From Streptomyces sp. I05A-00742 (GTDB taxonomy: Bacteria; Actinomycetota; Actinomycetes; Streptomycetales; Streptomycetaceae), in contig NZ_JABETO010000006.1 in the NCBI RefSeq assembly GCF_013055795.1, forward strand, positions 62,001-126,000: a stretch of 64,000 nucleotides of DNA, given 5' to 3'. Under the pieces are notes generated by a model. It saw only the letters and a program-made list of their open reading frames with translations, ran no database searches and was not told the DNA's origin. Numbering within the stretch: the stretch's first letter is position 1; every line of letters begins with the position of its first letter. Positions 42,241 through 51,420 of this stretch are shown piece after piece. The position numbers and the translations under genes are program-made.

Positions 42241-43295
42241 CAGCGCGCACCCCCCTGCGTCCCCGACGCCCCCTGCGGCGTCCACTCCGACTCCCACTGC
42301 AGCCGGGCGACCGCGTCCAGCACCCGGTCCACCCCGGGCAGATGGTGCTTCTCCAGCATCGGCGGCGGGTACGGGATGTCGAAGCCGGTCACCCGCAGCA
42401 CGGGCGCCTCCAGGTGGTGGAAGCAGCGCTCGGTGATCCGGGCGGCGAGCTCCCCGCCGGGGCCGCCGAAGCCGGTCGCCTCGTGGACGACCACGGCACG
42501 GCCGGTGCGGCGGACGGACGCGCAGACGGTCTCCTCGTCGAGCGGCACCAGCGAGCGCAGGTCGACGACCTCCAGGTCCCAGCCCTCCGCCGTGGCGGCC
42601 TCGGCCGCCTCCAGGCAGACCGGCAGGGACGGCCCGTAGGTGACCAGCGTCGCCGAGGTGCCGCGCCGGCGGACGACGGCGGTGCCGATGCCGGGCACCT
42701 CCTCGGGCCGGTCCGGCTCCCAGTCGGCCTTGGACCAGTACAGCCGCTTGGGCTCCAGGAAGATGACCGGGTCGTCGGAGGCGATGGACGCGCGCAGCAG
42801 CCCGTACGCGTCGGCCACGGTGGCCGGGGTGACGACGTGCAGCCCGGGGGTGGCCATGTACAGCGCCTCGGAGGAGTCGCTGTGGTGCTCGACGCCCCCG
42901 ATGCCGCCCCCGTAGGGGATGCGGACGGTGATCGGCATGGGCAGGGCGCCGCGGGTGCGGTTGCGCATCCGGGAGACGTGGCTGATGAGCTGTTCCAGCG
43001 CCGGGTAGGCGAACGCGTCGAACTGCATCTCGACGACCGGCCGCAGACCGTACATCGCCATGCCGACCGCCGTGCCCAGGATGCCCGCCTCGGCCAGCGG
43101 CGTGTCCGTACAGCGGTCCTCGCCGAACTCCTTCGTCAGCCCGTCGGTGATCCGGAAGACGCCGCCCAGGGTGCCGACGTCCTCCCCGAGGACGTGCACC
43201 GTCGGGTCGTCGGCCATGGCGTCGCGCAGCGCCCGGTTGAGGGCCTGGCTCATCGTCGCGGGCTTGCGGCCCGTCGCGGCGACCGCGGTGGTCAT
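42240..43295 (-). CDS. bkdB: Branched-chain 2-oxoacid dehydrogenase E1 beta, cluster 1
   Basis: 351 residues: VLGEDVGTLGGVFRITDGL and FAYPALEQLISHVSRMRNRT, then VVVHEATGFGGPGGELAARI and FHHLEAPVLRVTGFD. Forms the alpha2beta2 decarboxylase with the upstream E1 alpha. Overlaps both neighbours by four bases (ATGA), implying coupled translation of all three subunits. About as similar to cluster 2 as expected for an ancient paralogue. Confidence 0.92.
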   Translation of the reverse strand: MTTAVAATGRKPATMSQALNRALRDAMADDPTVHVLGEDVGTLGGVFRITDGLTKEFGEDRCTDTPLAEAGILGTAVGMAMYGLRPVVEMQFDAFAYPALEQLISHVSRMRNRTRGALPMPITVRIPYGGGIGGVEHHSDSSEALYMATPGLHVVTPATVADAYGLLRASIASDDPVIFLEPKRLYWSKADWEPDRPEEVPGIGTAVVRRRGTSATLVTYGPSLPVCLEAAEAATAEGWDLEVVDLRSLVPLDEETVCASVRRTGRAVVVHEATGFGGPGGELAARITERCFHHLEAPVLRVTGFDIPYPPPMLEKHHLPGVDRVLDAVARLQWESEWTPQGASGTQGGAR

Positions 43296-44464
43296 CGGTC
43301 CGTTCCTTCCCCGTGGTGGGCCCCGCCGTGGGCCGCGCCGGCCGCACCGGCCGCCACGAGCTCGGCGCGCAGCTGCTCGGCCTGCTCGCGGAGTTGGGCC
43401 GTCCGCCGGACGTAGACGTGGTCGAAGAGCTCCATCGGATCCAGGGCGGGGTCCTGGTTCATCTGTTCCCGCAGGTCGGCGGCCATCCGCTCGGCGGCCT
43501 CCCGGACGGCGGCGAACCCGTCGTCGTCCAGCAGCCCGCGCCGGGTCAGCTCCCGTTCCACCAGCTCGACCGGGTCGTGCGAGCGCCAGGCGGTGACCTC
43601 GGCGTCGCTGCGGTAGCGGGTGGCGTCGTCCGCGTTGGTGTGGGCGTCGACGCGGTACGTGATCGCCTCGACGAGCGTCGGCCCGCCGCCGGCGCGAGCT
43701 CTGCGGACGGCCTCGGTGAGCACCTGGTACACGGCGGGCGCGTCGTTGCCGTCGACCAGGCGGCCGGGCACGCCGTAGCCGACGGCCTTGTGGGCGAGGG
43801 AGGGCGCGGCGGTCTGTTTGGAGAGCGGGACGGAGATGGCGAAGCCGTTGTTCTGCACGAGGAAGACGACCGGCGCCCGCCAGACGGCGGCGAAGTTCAG
43901 CGCCTCGTGGAAGTCGCCCTCGCTGGTGCCGCCGTCGCCGACCATGGCGAGCGCGACGACGTCGTCCCCCTTGAGCCGGGCGGCGTGCGCCAGCCCGACG
44001 GCGTGCGGGAGTTGGGTCGCCAGCGGGGTGGCCAGCGGGGCTACGCGGTGCTCGTGCGGGTCGTAGCCCGTGTGCCAGTCGCCGCGCAGCAGGGTGAGGG
44101 CCTGAACGGGGTCGAGGCCGCGGGCGACGGCGGCGAGGGTGTCGCGGTAGCTGGGGAAGAGCCAGTCGCGGTCCTCCAGGGCGAGGGCGGCGGCGACCTC
44201 GCACGCCTCCTGGCCCGCGGAGGAGGGGTAGACCGCCAGCCGGCCCTGCCGGGTCAGCGCGGTGGCCTGGGTGTTGTAGCGGCGGCCGCGCACCAGGTGG
44301 CCGTGGAGCAGCCGGAGCAGCTCCGGGTCGAGCGAGTCCGCGGCGGGGGTGCCCAGCAGCCGGTACGGCTCGGCGTCGGGCAGCAGTGGCGCGGGGTCGG
44401 TGCGGGGCTGCCAGGCGGGGGGCGGGGTCGGCCGGTAGGCACCGGGCTGCTCCAGGACCGTCAT
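43292..44464 (-). CDS. bkdA: Branched-chain 2-oxoacid dehydrogenase E1 alpha, cluster 1
   Basis: 390 residues with thiamine diphosphate motif GDGGTSEGDFHEALNF ending QNN and loop YRVDAHTNADDATRYR. Start ATG 44464 has GAGGAGG 8 nt upstream; a GTG three codons earlier is less likely. It heads the operon, divergent from bkdR, with a 14-bp inverted repeat 56 bp upstream that matches the paa operators. Confidence 0.92.
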   Translation of the reverse strand: MTVLEQPGAYRPTPPPAWQPRTDPAPLLPDAEPYRLLGTPAADSLDPELLRLLHGHLVRGRRYNTQATALTRQGRLAVYPSSAGQEACEVAAALALEDRDWLFPSYRDTLAAVARGLDPVQALTLLRGDWHTGYDPHEHRVAPLATPLATQLPHAVGLAHAARLKGDDVVALAMVGDGGTSEGDFHEALNFAAVWRAPVVFLVQNNGFAISVPLSKQTAAPSLAHKAVGYGVPGRLVDGNDAPAVYQVLTEAVRRARAGGGPTLVEAITYRVDAHTNADDATRYRSDAEVTAWRSHDPVELVERELTRRGLLDDDGFAAVREAAERMAADLREQMNQDPALDPMELFDHVYVRRTAQLREQAEQLRAELVAAGAAGAAHGGAHHGEGTDR

Positions 44465-44519
44465 GACGAGCACCTCCTCGGGGGGCAGGCGTGACCGGAA
44501 AGCGCCCTGCGCTCTCCCT

Positions 44520-44533
44520 ACCGATTGTTCGGT
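44520..44533. promoter_or_regulatory. Paa-type operator site A, between bkdA and bkdR
   Basis: ACCGATTGTTCGGT, an ACCGA/TCGGT inverted repeat identical at 13 of 14 bases to the sites before paaH/paaN (47375-47388) and paaA (52324-52337). It lies 56 bp before the bkdA start, in a position able to block its transcription. Confidence 0.65.
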
Positions 44534-44566
44534 TGCCGGTGCATTTTGGCTACAGGCGGCCCGCGC

Positions 44567-44590
44567 CTGTGGACAAACGGTTCTCCACAG
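44567..44590. promoter_or_regulatory. Inverted repeat containing a DnaA-box 9-mer
   Basis: CTGTGGA (44567-44573) and TCCACAG (44584-44590) with a 10-nt spacer. On the minus strand 44568-44576 reads TTGTCCACA, a perfect DnaA box, and 44581-44589 reads TTCTCCACA, one mismatch. Could bind DnaA or simply be the BkdR operator; it is 45 bp before the bkdR ATG. Confidence 0.45.
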
Positions 44591-44634
44591 CCTGAGATAT
44601 GAACAGCGCGTCCATGAAGGGGAGGCATGGCGGT

Positions 44635-45129
44635 ATGCCGGACGAACAGATGGCCAATTCGGGCCCCAGAACGCCCACCCGACCGCTCGACGAGATCGAC
44701 CGCTCGATCCTGTACATGCTCCAGACCGACGGCAGGGCGTCGATACGCTCCGTGGCCGAGCGGGTGCACGTCTCGCGCGCCAACGCCTACGCGCGGATCA
44801 ACCGGCTCATCGACGACGGGGTCATCCGGGGGTTCGGGGCCCGCATCGACCAGGAGCGGGCGGGGCAGGGCGCGTCGGCCTACATCACGCTGAAGATCGT
44901 CCAGAACACCTGGCGCGCTGTCCGCGAAAAGCTCCGGGTGCTGCCGGGGGCCGCCCATATCGCCCTGGTCAGCGGGGACTTCGACGTCCTGCTGCTCGTC
45001 CACACCAAGGACAACCGGGCCCTGCGCGAGCTCGTGCTCACCCGGATCCAGGCCATCGACGAGGTGCTGAGCACGCGCACCCTGCTGGTCTTCGAGGAGC
45101 AGGATCTCAAGGAGGGCCTGGGCGAGTGA
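44635..45129 (+). CDS. bkdR: Lrp/AsnC-family regulator of the bkd operon
   Basis: 164 residues. N-terminal AsnC-type HTH (about 20-80: LDEIDRSILYMLQTDGRASI, then VHVSRANAYARINRL) and a C-terminal RAM ligand domain (AYITLKIVQNT, LVSGDFDVLLLVHTKD). Divergent from bkdA, the arrangement of the S. coelicolor bkdR described as controlling this operon and development. ATG 44635 follows GGGGAGG at 9 nt; earlier ATGs lack one. It probably senses a branched-chain amino or oxo acid. Confidence 0.88.
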   Translation: MPDEQMANSGPRTPTRPLDEIDRSILYMLQTDGRASIRSVAERVHVSRANAYARINRLIDDGVIRGFGARIDQERAGQGASAYITLKIVQNTWRAVREKLRVLPGAAHIALVSGDFDVLLLVHTKDNRALRELVLTRIQAIDEVLSTRTLLVFEEQDLKEGLGE

Positions 45130-45165
45130 GGGGCGGCCGCCCGACCCGGCCCGAACCGGCCTGAA

Positions 45166-45194
45166 CCGGACCGGACCGAACCGAACCGGTCCGG
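45166..45194. terminator. Terminator-like hairpin between bkdR and paaR
   Basis: CCGGACCGG (45166-45174) and CCGGTCCGG (45186-45194) with an 11-nt loop, inside an ACCGG-rich degenerate repeat. Separates two convergent genes. Confidence 0.65.
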
Positions 45195-45205
45195 ACCGCC
45201 CGGGA

Positions 45206-45796
45206 TCAGTGGGCCCGCAGCCCCGCGAACGCCGTACGGATCACCGCGTCTGCCACCTCTTCGCTGGTCGCGGCGTTGCCCCGCTGCGGCCGGTACCACT
45301 CCACCACCGAGTTGATCATGCCGAAGAGCAGCCGGGTGGCCAGCCGGACGTCCACGTCGGCCCGCAGGTCGCCGTCGGCCGCGGCCTGCTTGAGCAGGGC
45401 CGCGACCCGGTGGTCGAACTCGCGGCGGCGTTCCATGGCCCACCGCTCGGTGTCCGTGTTGCCGCGGACACGCAGCAGGAGCGTCACGTAGGGCAGTTCG
45501 GAGATCAGCACCTCGACGGTGCGCCGGGTGACGTATTCCAGCCGGTCGACCGCCGGGCCCGCGGTGGCTCCGGGCTCGTCCAGCACGGCGAAGAGCCCGT
45601 CGAGCGCACGGCTTATGGCCCGCCGCAGCAGCTCCTCCTTGCTCCTCACATGGTGGTAGATCGAGGACTTGGAGATCCCCGCGGCCCGCGACAGGTGCTC
45701 CATGGAGGTGCCGTCGTAGCCACGCTCGTTGAACACCGCGACGGCGACCGCGAGCAGCGATTCTGGCGTGTAGGTGTCACGCTTGGCCATGGTCAT
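45206..45796 (-). CDS. paaR: TetR-family repressor, probable PaaR
   Basis: 196 residues. TetR N-terminal HTH (about 7-55: LLAVAVAVFNERGYDGTSME, then RAAGISKSSIYHHVRSKEEL) and a helical ligand domain. ATG 45796 overlaps the paaH stop (ATGA), so it is co-expressed with paaH from the promoter carrying operator site B and would regulate itself. By position and operator logic the inducer is likely phenylacetyl-CoA or a related acyl-CoA; this is inference. Confidence 0.82.
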   Translation of the reverse strand: MTMAKRDTYTPESLLAVAVAVFNERGYDGTSMEHLSRAAGISKSSIYHHVRSKEELLRRAISRALDGLFAVLDEPGATAGPAVDRLEYVTRRTVEVLISELPYVTLLLRVRGNTDTERWAMERRREFDHRVAALLKQAAADGDLRADVDVRLATRLLFGMINSVVEWYRPQRGNAATSEEVADAVIRTAFAGLRAH

Positions 45797-47319
45797 GATT
45801 GAAGCAGGCTCTCCTTGACGGCCGCACGGCGGCGGAGCGGCTGGGACGGGGCGTAGCGGCCGCCCGGGTACTCGGACTCCATGTTGCGCAGGAAGCGGCC
45901 GACCCACTCCGCGCCCAGCTCCCGGCCCCACTCCAGGGGCCCGCGCGGGTAGTTCACGCCGAGCCGCATGGCGGTGTCGATGTCCTCCGGGGTGGCGACG
46001 CCGCGGCCGGCGGCGTCCTCGGCGAGGTCGACGAGCAGGGCGACCGTCCGCGCGACGATCAGGCCGGGCACGTCGTCCACGACGCTGACCTCCTTGCCGA
46101 GCGCCTGGAACAGGCCGGTGGCGGCCCGGACGTCGGCCGGGGAGGCGGAGGCGGAGCCGGCGAGGGCCACGCGGTCGCAGGACCGGTAGTCGAGGGCGAG
46201 GTCGAAGCGGACGGCGGGCGCCCCGGCCCCGGAGACGGTGGAACGGCCGTCCGTCAGGGCCAGCCGGGCCCCGCCGGGCAGCGTGAAGTACCCGCCGCCC
46301 CCGCCAGGGGCCTCCTCCCGTGTCAGGGCGATGCCCGCCGCCTCGATCAGCTCCGGCAGAACGGCCGCGGCGGGGGGCGGCTCGCCGTGGAGAGTGACGG
46401 CCCCGGGCGCCTTCTCGGGAGCGGCGGTGTGCGGATCCGGCCGTTCGGCGCCTTCCGCGTGGTCGTACCAGCCGTGCCCGCTCTTGCGCCCCAGCAGCCC
46501 CGCCTCCACCAGGCGCCGCTGGGCGAGGGACGGCGTGAACTTCGGGTGATGGAAGAACGCCTCGTACACCGAACGGGTGACGGCTTCGTTCACGTCCTGC
46601 CCGATGAGGTCGGTCAGCTCGAACGGCCCCATGGCGAACCCGCCGCTCCCGCGCAGTACGGCGTCGATGGTGGCGGGGTCCGCTGCCCGCTCCTCCAGCA
46701 GCCGGAATGCCTCGGCGTAGAACGGCCGGGCCACCCGGTTGACGATGAAGCCGGGGGTGTCCGCGCAGCGCACGGGCGTCTTCCCCCAGGCGGCGGCGGT
46801 GGCGTACGCGCGGTCGGCGGCGGCCGGTTCGGTGGCGTGCCCCCGGACGACCTCGACCAGCGGCAGCAGCGGCGCGGGGTTGAAGAAGTGCAGGCCGACG
46901 AGGCGGCCGGGGCGGCGCAGCGGTCCGGCGACGGCCGTCACGGAGAGGGACGACGTGTTGGTGGCGAGCAGACAGTCGTCGTCGACGATCGCCTCCAGAT
47001 CGCCGAACAGCTTTTGCTTGACGTCCAGTTGTTCGACGACGGCCTCGACGACGAGCGCGGAGCCGGCGAGTCCGTCGAGCTCCGCGGCGGGGCGCAGCCG
47101 GGCGACGGCCGCGTCCCGGGCCCCCGCCTCCAGCCTGCCCTTGGCGACGAGGCGGTCCAGGCGGGCGGCGACGGCCCGCGCGGCGGCCTCGGCGCGGCCC
47201 GGCAGGGCGTCGTACAGCCGTACGGGATGGCCCGCGGCCAGGGCGACCTGGGCGATGCCCTGGCCCATGGTGCCCGTGCCCACGACGGCCACGGTGCGCT
47301 CCGGCTCGATTGCGGTCAT
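45793..47319 (-). CDS. paaH: 3-Hydroxyacyl-CoA dehydrogenase, phenylacetate pathway
   Basis: 508 residues. Rossmann domain VAVVGTGTMGQGIAQVA, catalytic His in LHFFNPAPLLPLVEVV, then two copies of the C-terminal dimerisation domain (GFIVNRVARPFYAEAF and, in degenerate form, GLIVARTVALLVDLAED), the architecture of PaaH/PaaC-type enzymes. It oxidises 3-hydroxyadipyl-CoA to 3-oxoadipyl-CoA late in phenylacetate breakdown. ATG 47319 has GGGAGG upstream. Operon with paaR, divergent from paaN. Confidence 0.9.
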   Translation of the reverse strand: MTAIEPERTVAVVGTGTMGQGIAQVALAAGHPVRLYDALPGRAEAAARAVAARLDRLVAKGRLEAGARDAAVARLRPAAELDGLAGSALVVEAVVEQLDVKQKLFGDLEAIVDDDCLLATNTSSLSVTAVAGPLRRPGRLVGLHFFNPAPLLPLVEVVRGHATEPAAADRAYATAAAWGKTPVRCADTPGFIVNRVARPFYAEAFRLLEERAADPATIDAVLRGSGGFAMGPFELTDLIGQDVNEAVTRSVYEAFFHHPKFTPSLAQRRLVEAGLLGRKSGHGWYDHAEGAERPDPHTAAPEKAPGAVTLHGEPPPAAAVLPELIEAAGIALTREEAPGGGGGYFTLPGGARLALTDGRSTVSGAGAPAVRFDLALDYRSCDRVALAGSASASPADVRAATGLFQALGKEVSVVDDVPGLIVARTVALLVDLAEDAAGRGVATPEDIDTAMRLGVNYPRGPLEWGRELGAEWVGRFLRNMESEYPGGRYAPSQPLRRRAAVKESLLQS

Positions 47320-47374
47320 GGCAGTGATCCTCCCCGATGAGGTGGTCCCGGATTCGCCGGGCCCCCTTGTCCCG

Positions 47375-47388
47375 ACCGATCGTTCGGT
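47375..47388. promoter_or_regulatory. Paa-type operator site B, between paaH and paaN
   Basis: ACCGATCGTTCGGT, 14 bp, 56 bp before paaH and about 150 bp before paaN. Same sequence as site C in reverse orientation. Neighbouring TTAATGTAT supplies AT-rich -10-like sequence on both strands, so binding would cover the divergent promoters. Confidence 0.72.
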
Positions 47389-47539
47389 TAATGTATCTGG
47401 CGGGTACGACAACGGCACCCGCCCGTGCGCATCCGTCACCACCGCTTCACCTGGTTCCACTGCTTTCACTGCGTTCCCTGCGTTCATCGCGTTCACCGCC
47501 ACCGCATCCGAGCCCCGCCCGACGAGGAGTTGGTCAGCC

Positions 47540-49237
47540 GTGACTGCCGGACTCACCATCGACCAGTTGACCGAGAAGCACGCCGCCACTCTCGATACGG
47601 CCCTCGACGTCATCCGCACCCGCGCCTACTGGTCCCCGCATCCCGAGCACCCCAAGGCGTACGGGTCCGACCAGGAGGGCGGCCTGGACGCCGCCGCCGG
47701 GCAGGCGGCCTTCGAGGCCCTGCGCGACGGGCGCTTCGAGCTCGACCAGCCCGGCACGGACGGCTGGACCGGCTCCGAGGTCTCGCCCTACGGCCCGCGG
47801 CTCGGCATCGAGTACCCGCACGCCGACCTCGCCGTGCTGCTCCCGGCCATGCGGTCCGCCATGCGCCCGTGGCGCGAGGCCGGCCCCCGCCACCGGGCGC
47901 TCGTGTGTCTGGAGATCCTCAAGCGGATCGGCGCCCGGACGCACGAGATGGCGCACGCGGTCATGCACACCAGCGGCCAGGCGTTCATGATGGCGTTCCA
48001 GGCCGGCGGCCCGCACGCCCAGGACCGCGGGCTGGAGGCCGTCGCCTACGCCTACGCCGCGCAGGCCGAGGTGGAGCGGACCACCGAGTGGGTCAAGCCC
48101 CAGGGCAAACGCGACCCGCTGAAGCTGGACAAGCAGTTCACCGCGGTGCCGCGGGGCATCGCCCTCGTCATCGGCTGCAACACCTTCCCCACCTGGAACG
48201 GCTACCCGGGCCTGTTCGCCTCGCTCGCCACCGGAAACCCCGTCCTGGTCAAGCCCCACCCGCGCGCGGTCCTGCCGCTCGCGCTGACCGTGCGCATCGC
48301 GCGCGAGGTGCTGCGCGAGGCCGGCTTCTCCCCCGACCTCGTCGCCCTGGCCGCCGAGCGCGACGGCGAGGGCATCGCCAGGCCGCTGGCCGTGCACCCG
48401 GACGTCCGGATCATCGACTACACCGGCTCCACCGCCTTCGGCGACTGGCTGGAGGCCAACGCCCGCCAGGCCCAGGTCTTCACGGAGAAGGCCGGCGTCA
48501 ACACGGTGATCGTCGACTCCACCGACAACTACCGGGGCATGCTCTCCAACCTGGCCTTCTCGCTCTCCCTCTACAGCGGCCAGATGTGCACCACCCCGCA
48601 GAACCTGCTGATCCCGCGCGGCGGCATCGGCACCGACGCCGGCCACAAGACGTACGACGCGGTGGTGGCCGACCTGGCGGACGCCGTCCAGCAGCTGCTC
48701 GGCGACGACGCACGGGCCAACGCCCTGCTCGGCGCCATCGTCAACGACCAGGTCAAGGAGCGCATCGAGGCGGCCGGCCGGCTCGGCGAAATGGCGCTCG
48801 CCTCCCGGACGGTGGCCAACCCGGACTTCCCCGACGCGACCGTCCGCACCCCGGTGATCGTCAAGCTCGACGGCGCCAAGCCGGACGCCGAGGCGGCGTA
48901 CTTCTCCGAGTGCTTCGGCCCGGTGTCGTTCGCCGTGGCCGTGGACTCCACGGCGGAAGCGGTGGAGTTGCTGCGCCGCACCGTGCGGGAGAAGGGCGCG
49001 ATGACCGTCGGCGCCTACACGACCTCGGCCGAGGCGGAGCAGCTGATCGAGCAGGCGTGCCTGGAGGAGAGCGCCCAGCTGTCGCTGAACCTCACCGGTG
49101 GGGTGTACGTCAACCAGACGGCCGCGTTCTCCGACTACCACGGCTCGGGCGGCAACCCGGCGGCGAACGCGGCGCTGTGCGACGGGGCGTTCGTGGCGAG
49201 CCGGTTCCGGACGGTGGAGGTGCGGCGGCAGGCGTGA
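47540..49237 (+). CDS. paaN: Phenylacetate degradation protein PaaN (aldehyde dehydrogenase family)
   Basis: 565-residue aldehyde-dehydrogenase-fold protein matching PaaN rather than PaaZ: there is no C-terminal hydratase domain. Motifs: VIGCNTFPTWNGYPGLF, FTEKAGVNTVIVD, and catalytic Cys in YSGQMCTTPQN. It is thought to oxidise the semialdehyde formed on ring opening of the oxepin-CoA. GTG 47540 follows GAGGAG; the frame is open far upstream but crosses the control region. Confidence 0.9.
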   Translation: MTAGLTIDQLTEKHAATLDTALDVIRTRAYWSPHPEHPKAYGSDQEGGLDAAAGQAAFEALRDGRFELDQPGTDGWTGSEVSPYGPRLGIEYPHADLAVLLPAMRSAMRPWREAGPRHRALVCLEILKRIGARTHEMAHAVMHTSGQAFMMAFQAGGPHAQDRGLEAVAYAYAAQAEVERTTEWVKPQGKRDPLKLDKQFTAVPRGIALVIGCNTFPTWNGYPGLFASLATGNPVLVKPHPRAVLPLALTVRIAREVLREAGFSPDLVALAAERDGEGIARPLAVHPDVRIIDYTGSTAFGDWLEANARQAQVFTEKAGVNTVIVDSTDNYRGMLSNLAFSLSLYSGQMCTTPQNLLIPRGGIGTDAGHKTYDAVVADLADAVQQLLGDDARANALLGAIVNDQVKERIEAAGRLGEMALASRTVANPDFPDATVRTPVIVKLDGAKPDAEAAYFSECFGPVSFAVAVDSTAEAVELLRRTVREKGAMTVGAYTTSAEAEQLIEQACLEESAQLSLNLTGGVYVNQTAAFSDYHGSGGNPAANAALCDGAFVASRFRTVEVRRQA

Positions 49238-49323
49238 CGCTTCCGGTGGGGCAGGCTTTCCGGTAGGCCGTGCCTCCTTGCAGGCCGTAGGGCGTGCCTT
49301 CTTATGAGGCGCGCCCCAGGCCG

Positions 49324-50082
49324 TCAGCCCGCCTTTGGACCGCCCCAGTGGAACAGCGTCATCGCCACGCTCGTCGCGAGGTTGTAGCTCGACACCTGCG
49401 GGCGCATCGGCAGCGCGATCAGCCGGTCCGCCCGCGACCGGACCTCGTCCGAGATGCCGTGTCGTTCGGAGCCGAAGGCGAGCACCGCGTCGTCGGGCAG
49501 GACGACCGACCGGATGTCCTCGCCCTCCGGGTCCAGCGCGAACAGCGGCCCCCGCGGCAGGCCGTCGGGCTCCACCCGCTCGACGGCCGTGGCGTAGTGC
49601 AGTCCCGCGCCCGCCCGGACGGCGTTCTGGTGCCACGGGTCGAGGTCACCGGTGGTCACCACGCCGGTCGCGCCGAACCCGGCCGCCAGCCGGATCACGG
49701 CGCCGACGTTCCCGAGGTTGCGCGGGTTGTCGAGGAGGACGACGGGCGCGCGCCGGGGCAGGCGGGCCAGCGCGGCGAGGTTGTCCTCCCGGGCCGGCCG
49801 GGCGGCCAGCGCGGCGACCTCGGTGGTGTGGCCCCGGGGGACCAGCCCGCGCAGGACCGCCCGGTCCACCTCGACCAGGAGGCCGCGCAGCGCGTCGGTC
49901 ACGTCGTCGGCCAGCCGGTCGGCGAGCGCCAGGACGCCGGCCTTGTCGCAGGTGAGCGCCGGGCCGACGCGGGCCCCGAAGCGCAGGGCGTGCTTGATGG
50001 CGTGGAATCCGTCGAGCAGCACGGCACCGGGGGCCAGCTCGCCCCACTGCCGCACGGCGATACCGGTCGCGTCCTCGGTCAT
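49324..50082 (-). CDS. TrmH/SpoU-family RNA 2'-O-methyltransferase
   Basis: 252 residues of SPOUT type. Three family motifs are seen: LLDNPRNLGNVGAVIRLAAGFG (motif 1 Asn and Arg), AFGSERHGISDEV (motif 2) and LPMRPQVSSYNLATSVAMTLF (motif 3), forming the trefoil knot that binds S-adenosylmethionine. Substrate, tRNA or rRNA, cannot be told. The N-terminal substrate domain is atypically rich in Ala/Leu/Asp. It separates the two paa loci. Confidence 0.9.
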   Translation of the reverse strand: MTEDATGIAVRQWGELAPGAVLLDGFHAIKHALRFGARVGPALTCDKAGVLALADRLADDVTDALRGLLVEVDRAVLRGLVPRGHTTEVAALAARPAREDNLAALARLPRRAPVVLLDNPRNLGNVGAVIRLAAGFGATGVVTTGDLDPWHQNAVRAGAGLHYATAVERVEPDGLPRGPLFALDPEGEDIRSVVLPDDAVLAFGSERHGISDEVRSRADRLIALPMRPQVSSYNLATSVAMTLFHWGGPKAG

Positions 50083-50112
50083 GCGCTCAGCCTACGGCGC
50101 TGACCTGGGCAC

Positions 50113-51420
50113 TCACGGCCCCGGCGGACGTCCGGCACCGGCTCCCGCCGACAGCTCGGCGTCGCCGTCCGCACGGTCCGCCGATTCCGGCCCGGCCGCC
50201 GCGCGCCCGCGCTGGGCCGGGATCTCGCGCCGGTTGAACCGGACGAGCAGGCCCCAGGAGCGCGCCGCGGTCCGCGAGACAGAACCGCCCACGCGCCGGA
50301 GGAAGGTCGTCGGCAGGAACACGGCGTCCGCGAAGATCATCACCAGGGAGAAGAAGGGCAGTCCGAGGAGGACGGCGATGCCCAGGTGCTCGGCCATCAT
50401 CAGCGCCAGGAGGACGTTCTTCACCCGTCGGTTGATCAGGGTGAAGGGGAAGGCCGCCTGGAGCGCCACCGTGCCGTAGCCGAGCAGCATCACGACGGTG
50501 CCGCTGGCGGCGAGGAGGTGCGACAGCCCGGGCCACGGGGAGAAGTAGTCGAGGTGCAGGGGGTAGTAGAGCGCGGTGCCGTCCTGCCAGAGCGTGCCCT
50601 GCACCTTGTACCAGCCTGCCGCACCGTAGATCAGGCAGACCTCGGCGAGGATCACCAGCAGGGCGGCGTTGTGCATCAGGTGCCCGAACGCGGCCATGAC
50701 CTGGCGCGGCTCCGTGCCTCCGTACCGCCGCACGGCCCACCACAGGCCGTGCCCGCACCACAGGGCCCACAGCGCCATGGCCCAGCCGATGCCCGGGACC
50801 GGCCCGTTCTCCGTCCACTCCAGCCGGGTGTCGGCGTCCGCCGTCGCGAGGACCAGGGCGAGGCCGCAGAGCGCCCACAGCACGATCCCCGTGATGTCCC
50901 GTTCCCCTGCCGCCGCCTCGTCGCCGGCGGCCGCCGCCCGGCGCTTCGCGCGCCGGGCGTCGAGCGACCACACCTGGCCGCAGCGGGTGAACACCGTGTA
51001 GATCGCCATCAGGTGGAGGACGTTGTCCCCGCCGTCGCCGACGAAGACGCTGCGGTTCTGCAGCGACAGCAGGCCGATCATGTAGAGGACCGACATGGTC
51101 CTGGTCCGCCAGCCCAGCATCAGCAGGAGGGCACTGGCCATCGCGAAGAGGTAGACCAGCTGGAACCACCAGCCGCTCCCGGACCACACGAGCACCGTGA
51201 AGGCGTGGTTCTCGTCGGTCAGCCGCCGGGCCAGCTCCCAGCTCCAGGGGGCGTCGGGCCCGTACAGCTCCTGGCTGTTGACCCACTCGCGGGCCAGGAA
51301 GAACAGCCAGGTGAAGGAGAACCCGATCCGTATCAGCGCCGTCTGGTACGGGCCGAGGGAGGACCCGGTGACCCGGGCGTAGGCGTCGGCGCAGGAGGCG
51401 CGCAGCGAGGAGACGTTCAC
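50113..51420 (-). CDS. HTTM-domain membrane protein (vitamin K gamma-carboxylase-like)
   Basis: 435 residues with about eight transmembrane helices of the HTTM domain: REWVNSQELYGPDAPWSWEL loop, LLMLGWRTRTMSVL, QNRSVFVGDGGDNVLHLM and AGWYKVQGTLWQDGTALYY, the segment containing the conserved Lys-x-x/W motif region of carboxylase-like proteins. Bacterial function is unsettled. GTG 51420 overlaps the upstream gene's stop (GTGA): an operon with the DUF5819 protein, a pairing that suggests joint action. Confidence 0.85.
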   Translation of the reverse strand: MNVSSLRASCADAYARVTGSSLGPYQTALIRIGFSFTWLFFLAREWVNSQELYGPDAPWSWELARRLTDENHAFTVLVWSGSGWWFQLVYLFAMASALLLMLGWRTRTMSVLYMIGLLSLQNRSVFVGDGGDNVLHLMAIYTVFTRCGQVWSLDARRAKRRAAAAGDEAAAGERDITGIVLWALCGLALVLATADADTRLEWTENGPVPGIGWAMALWALWCGHGLWWAVRRYGGTEPRQVMAAFGHLMHNAALLVILAEVCLIYGAAGWYKVQGTLWQDGTALYYPLHLDYFSPWPGLSHLLAASGTVVMLLGYGTVALQAAFPFTLINRRVKNVLLALMMAEHLGIAVLLGLPFFSLVMIFADAVFLPTTFLRRVGGSVSRTAARSWGLLVRFNRREIPAQRGRAAAGPESADRADGDAELSAGAGAGRPPGP

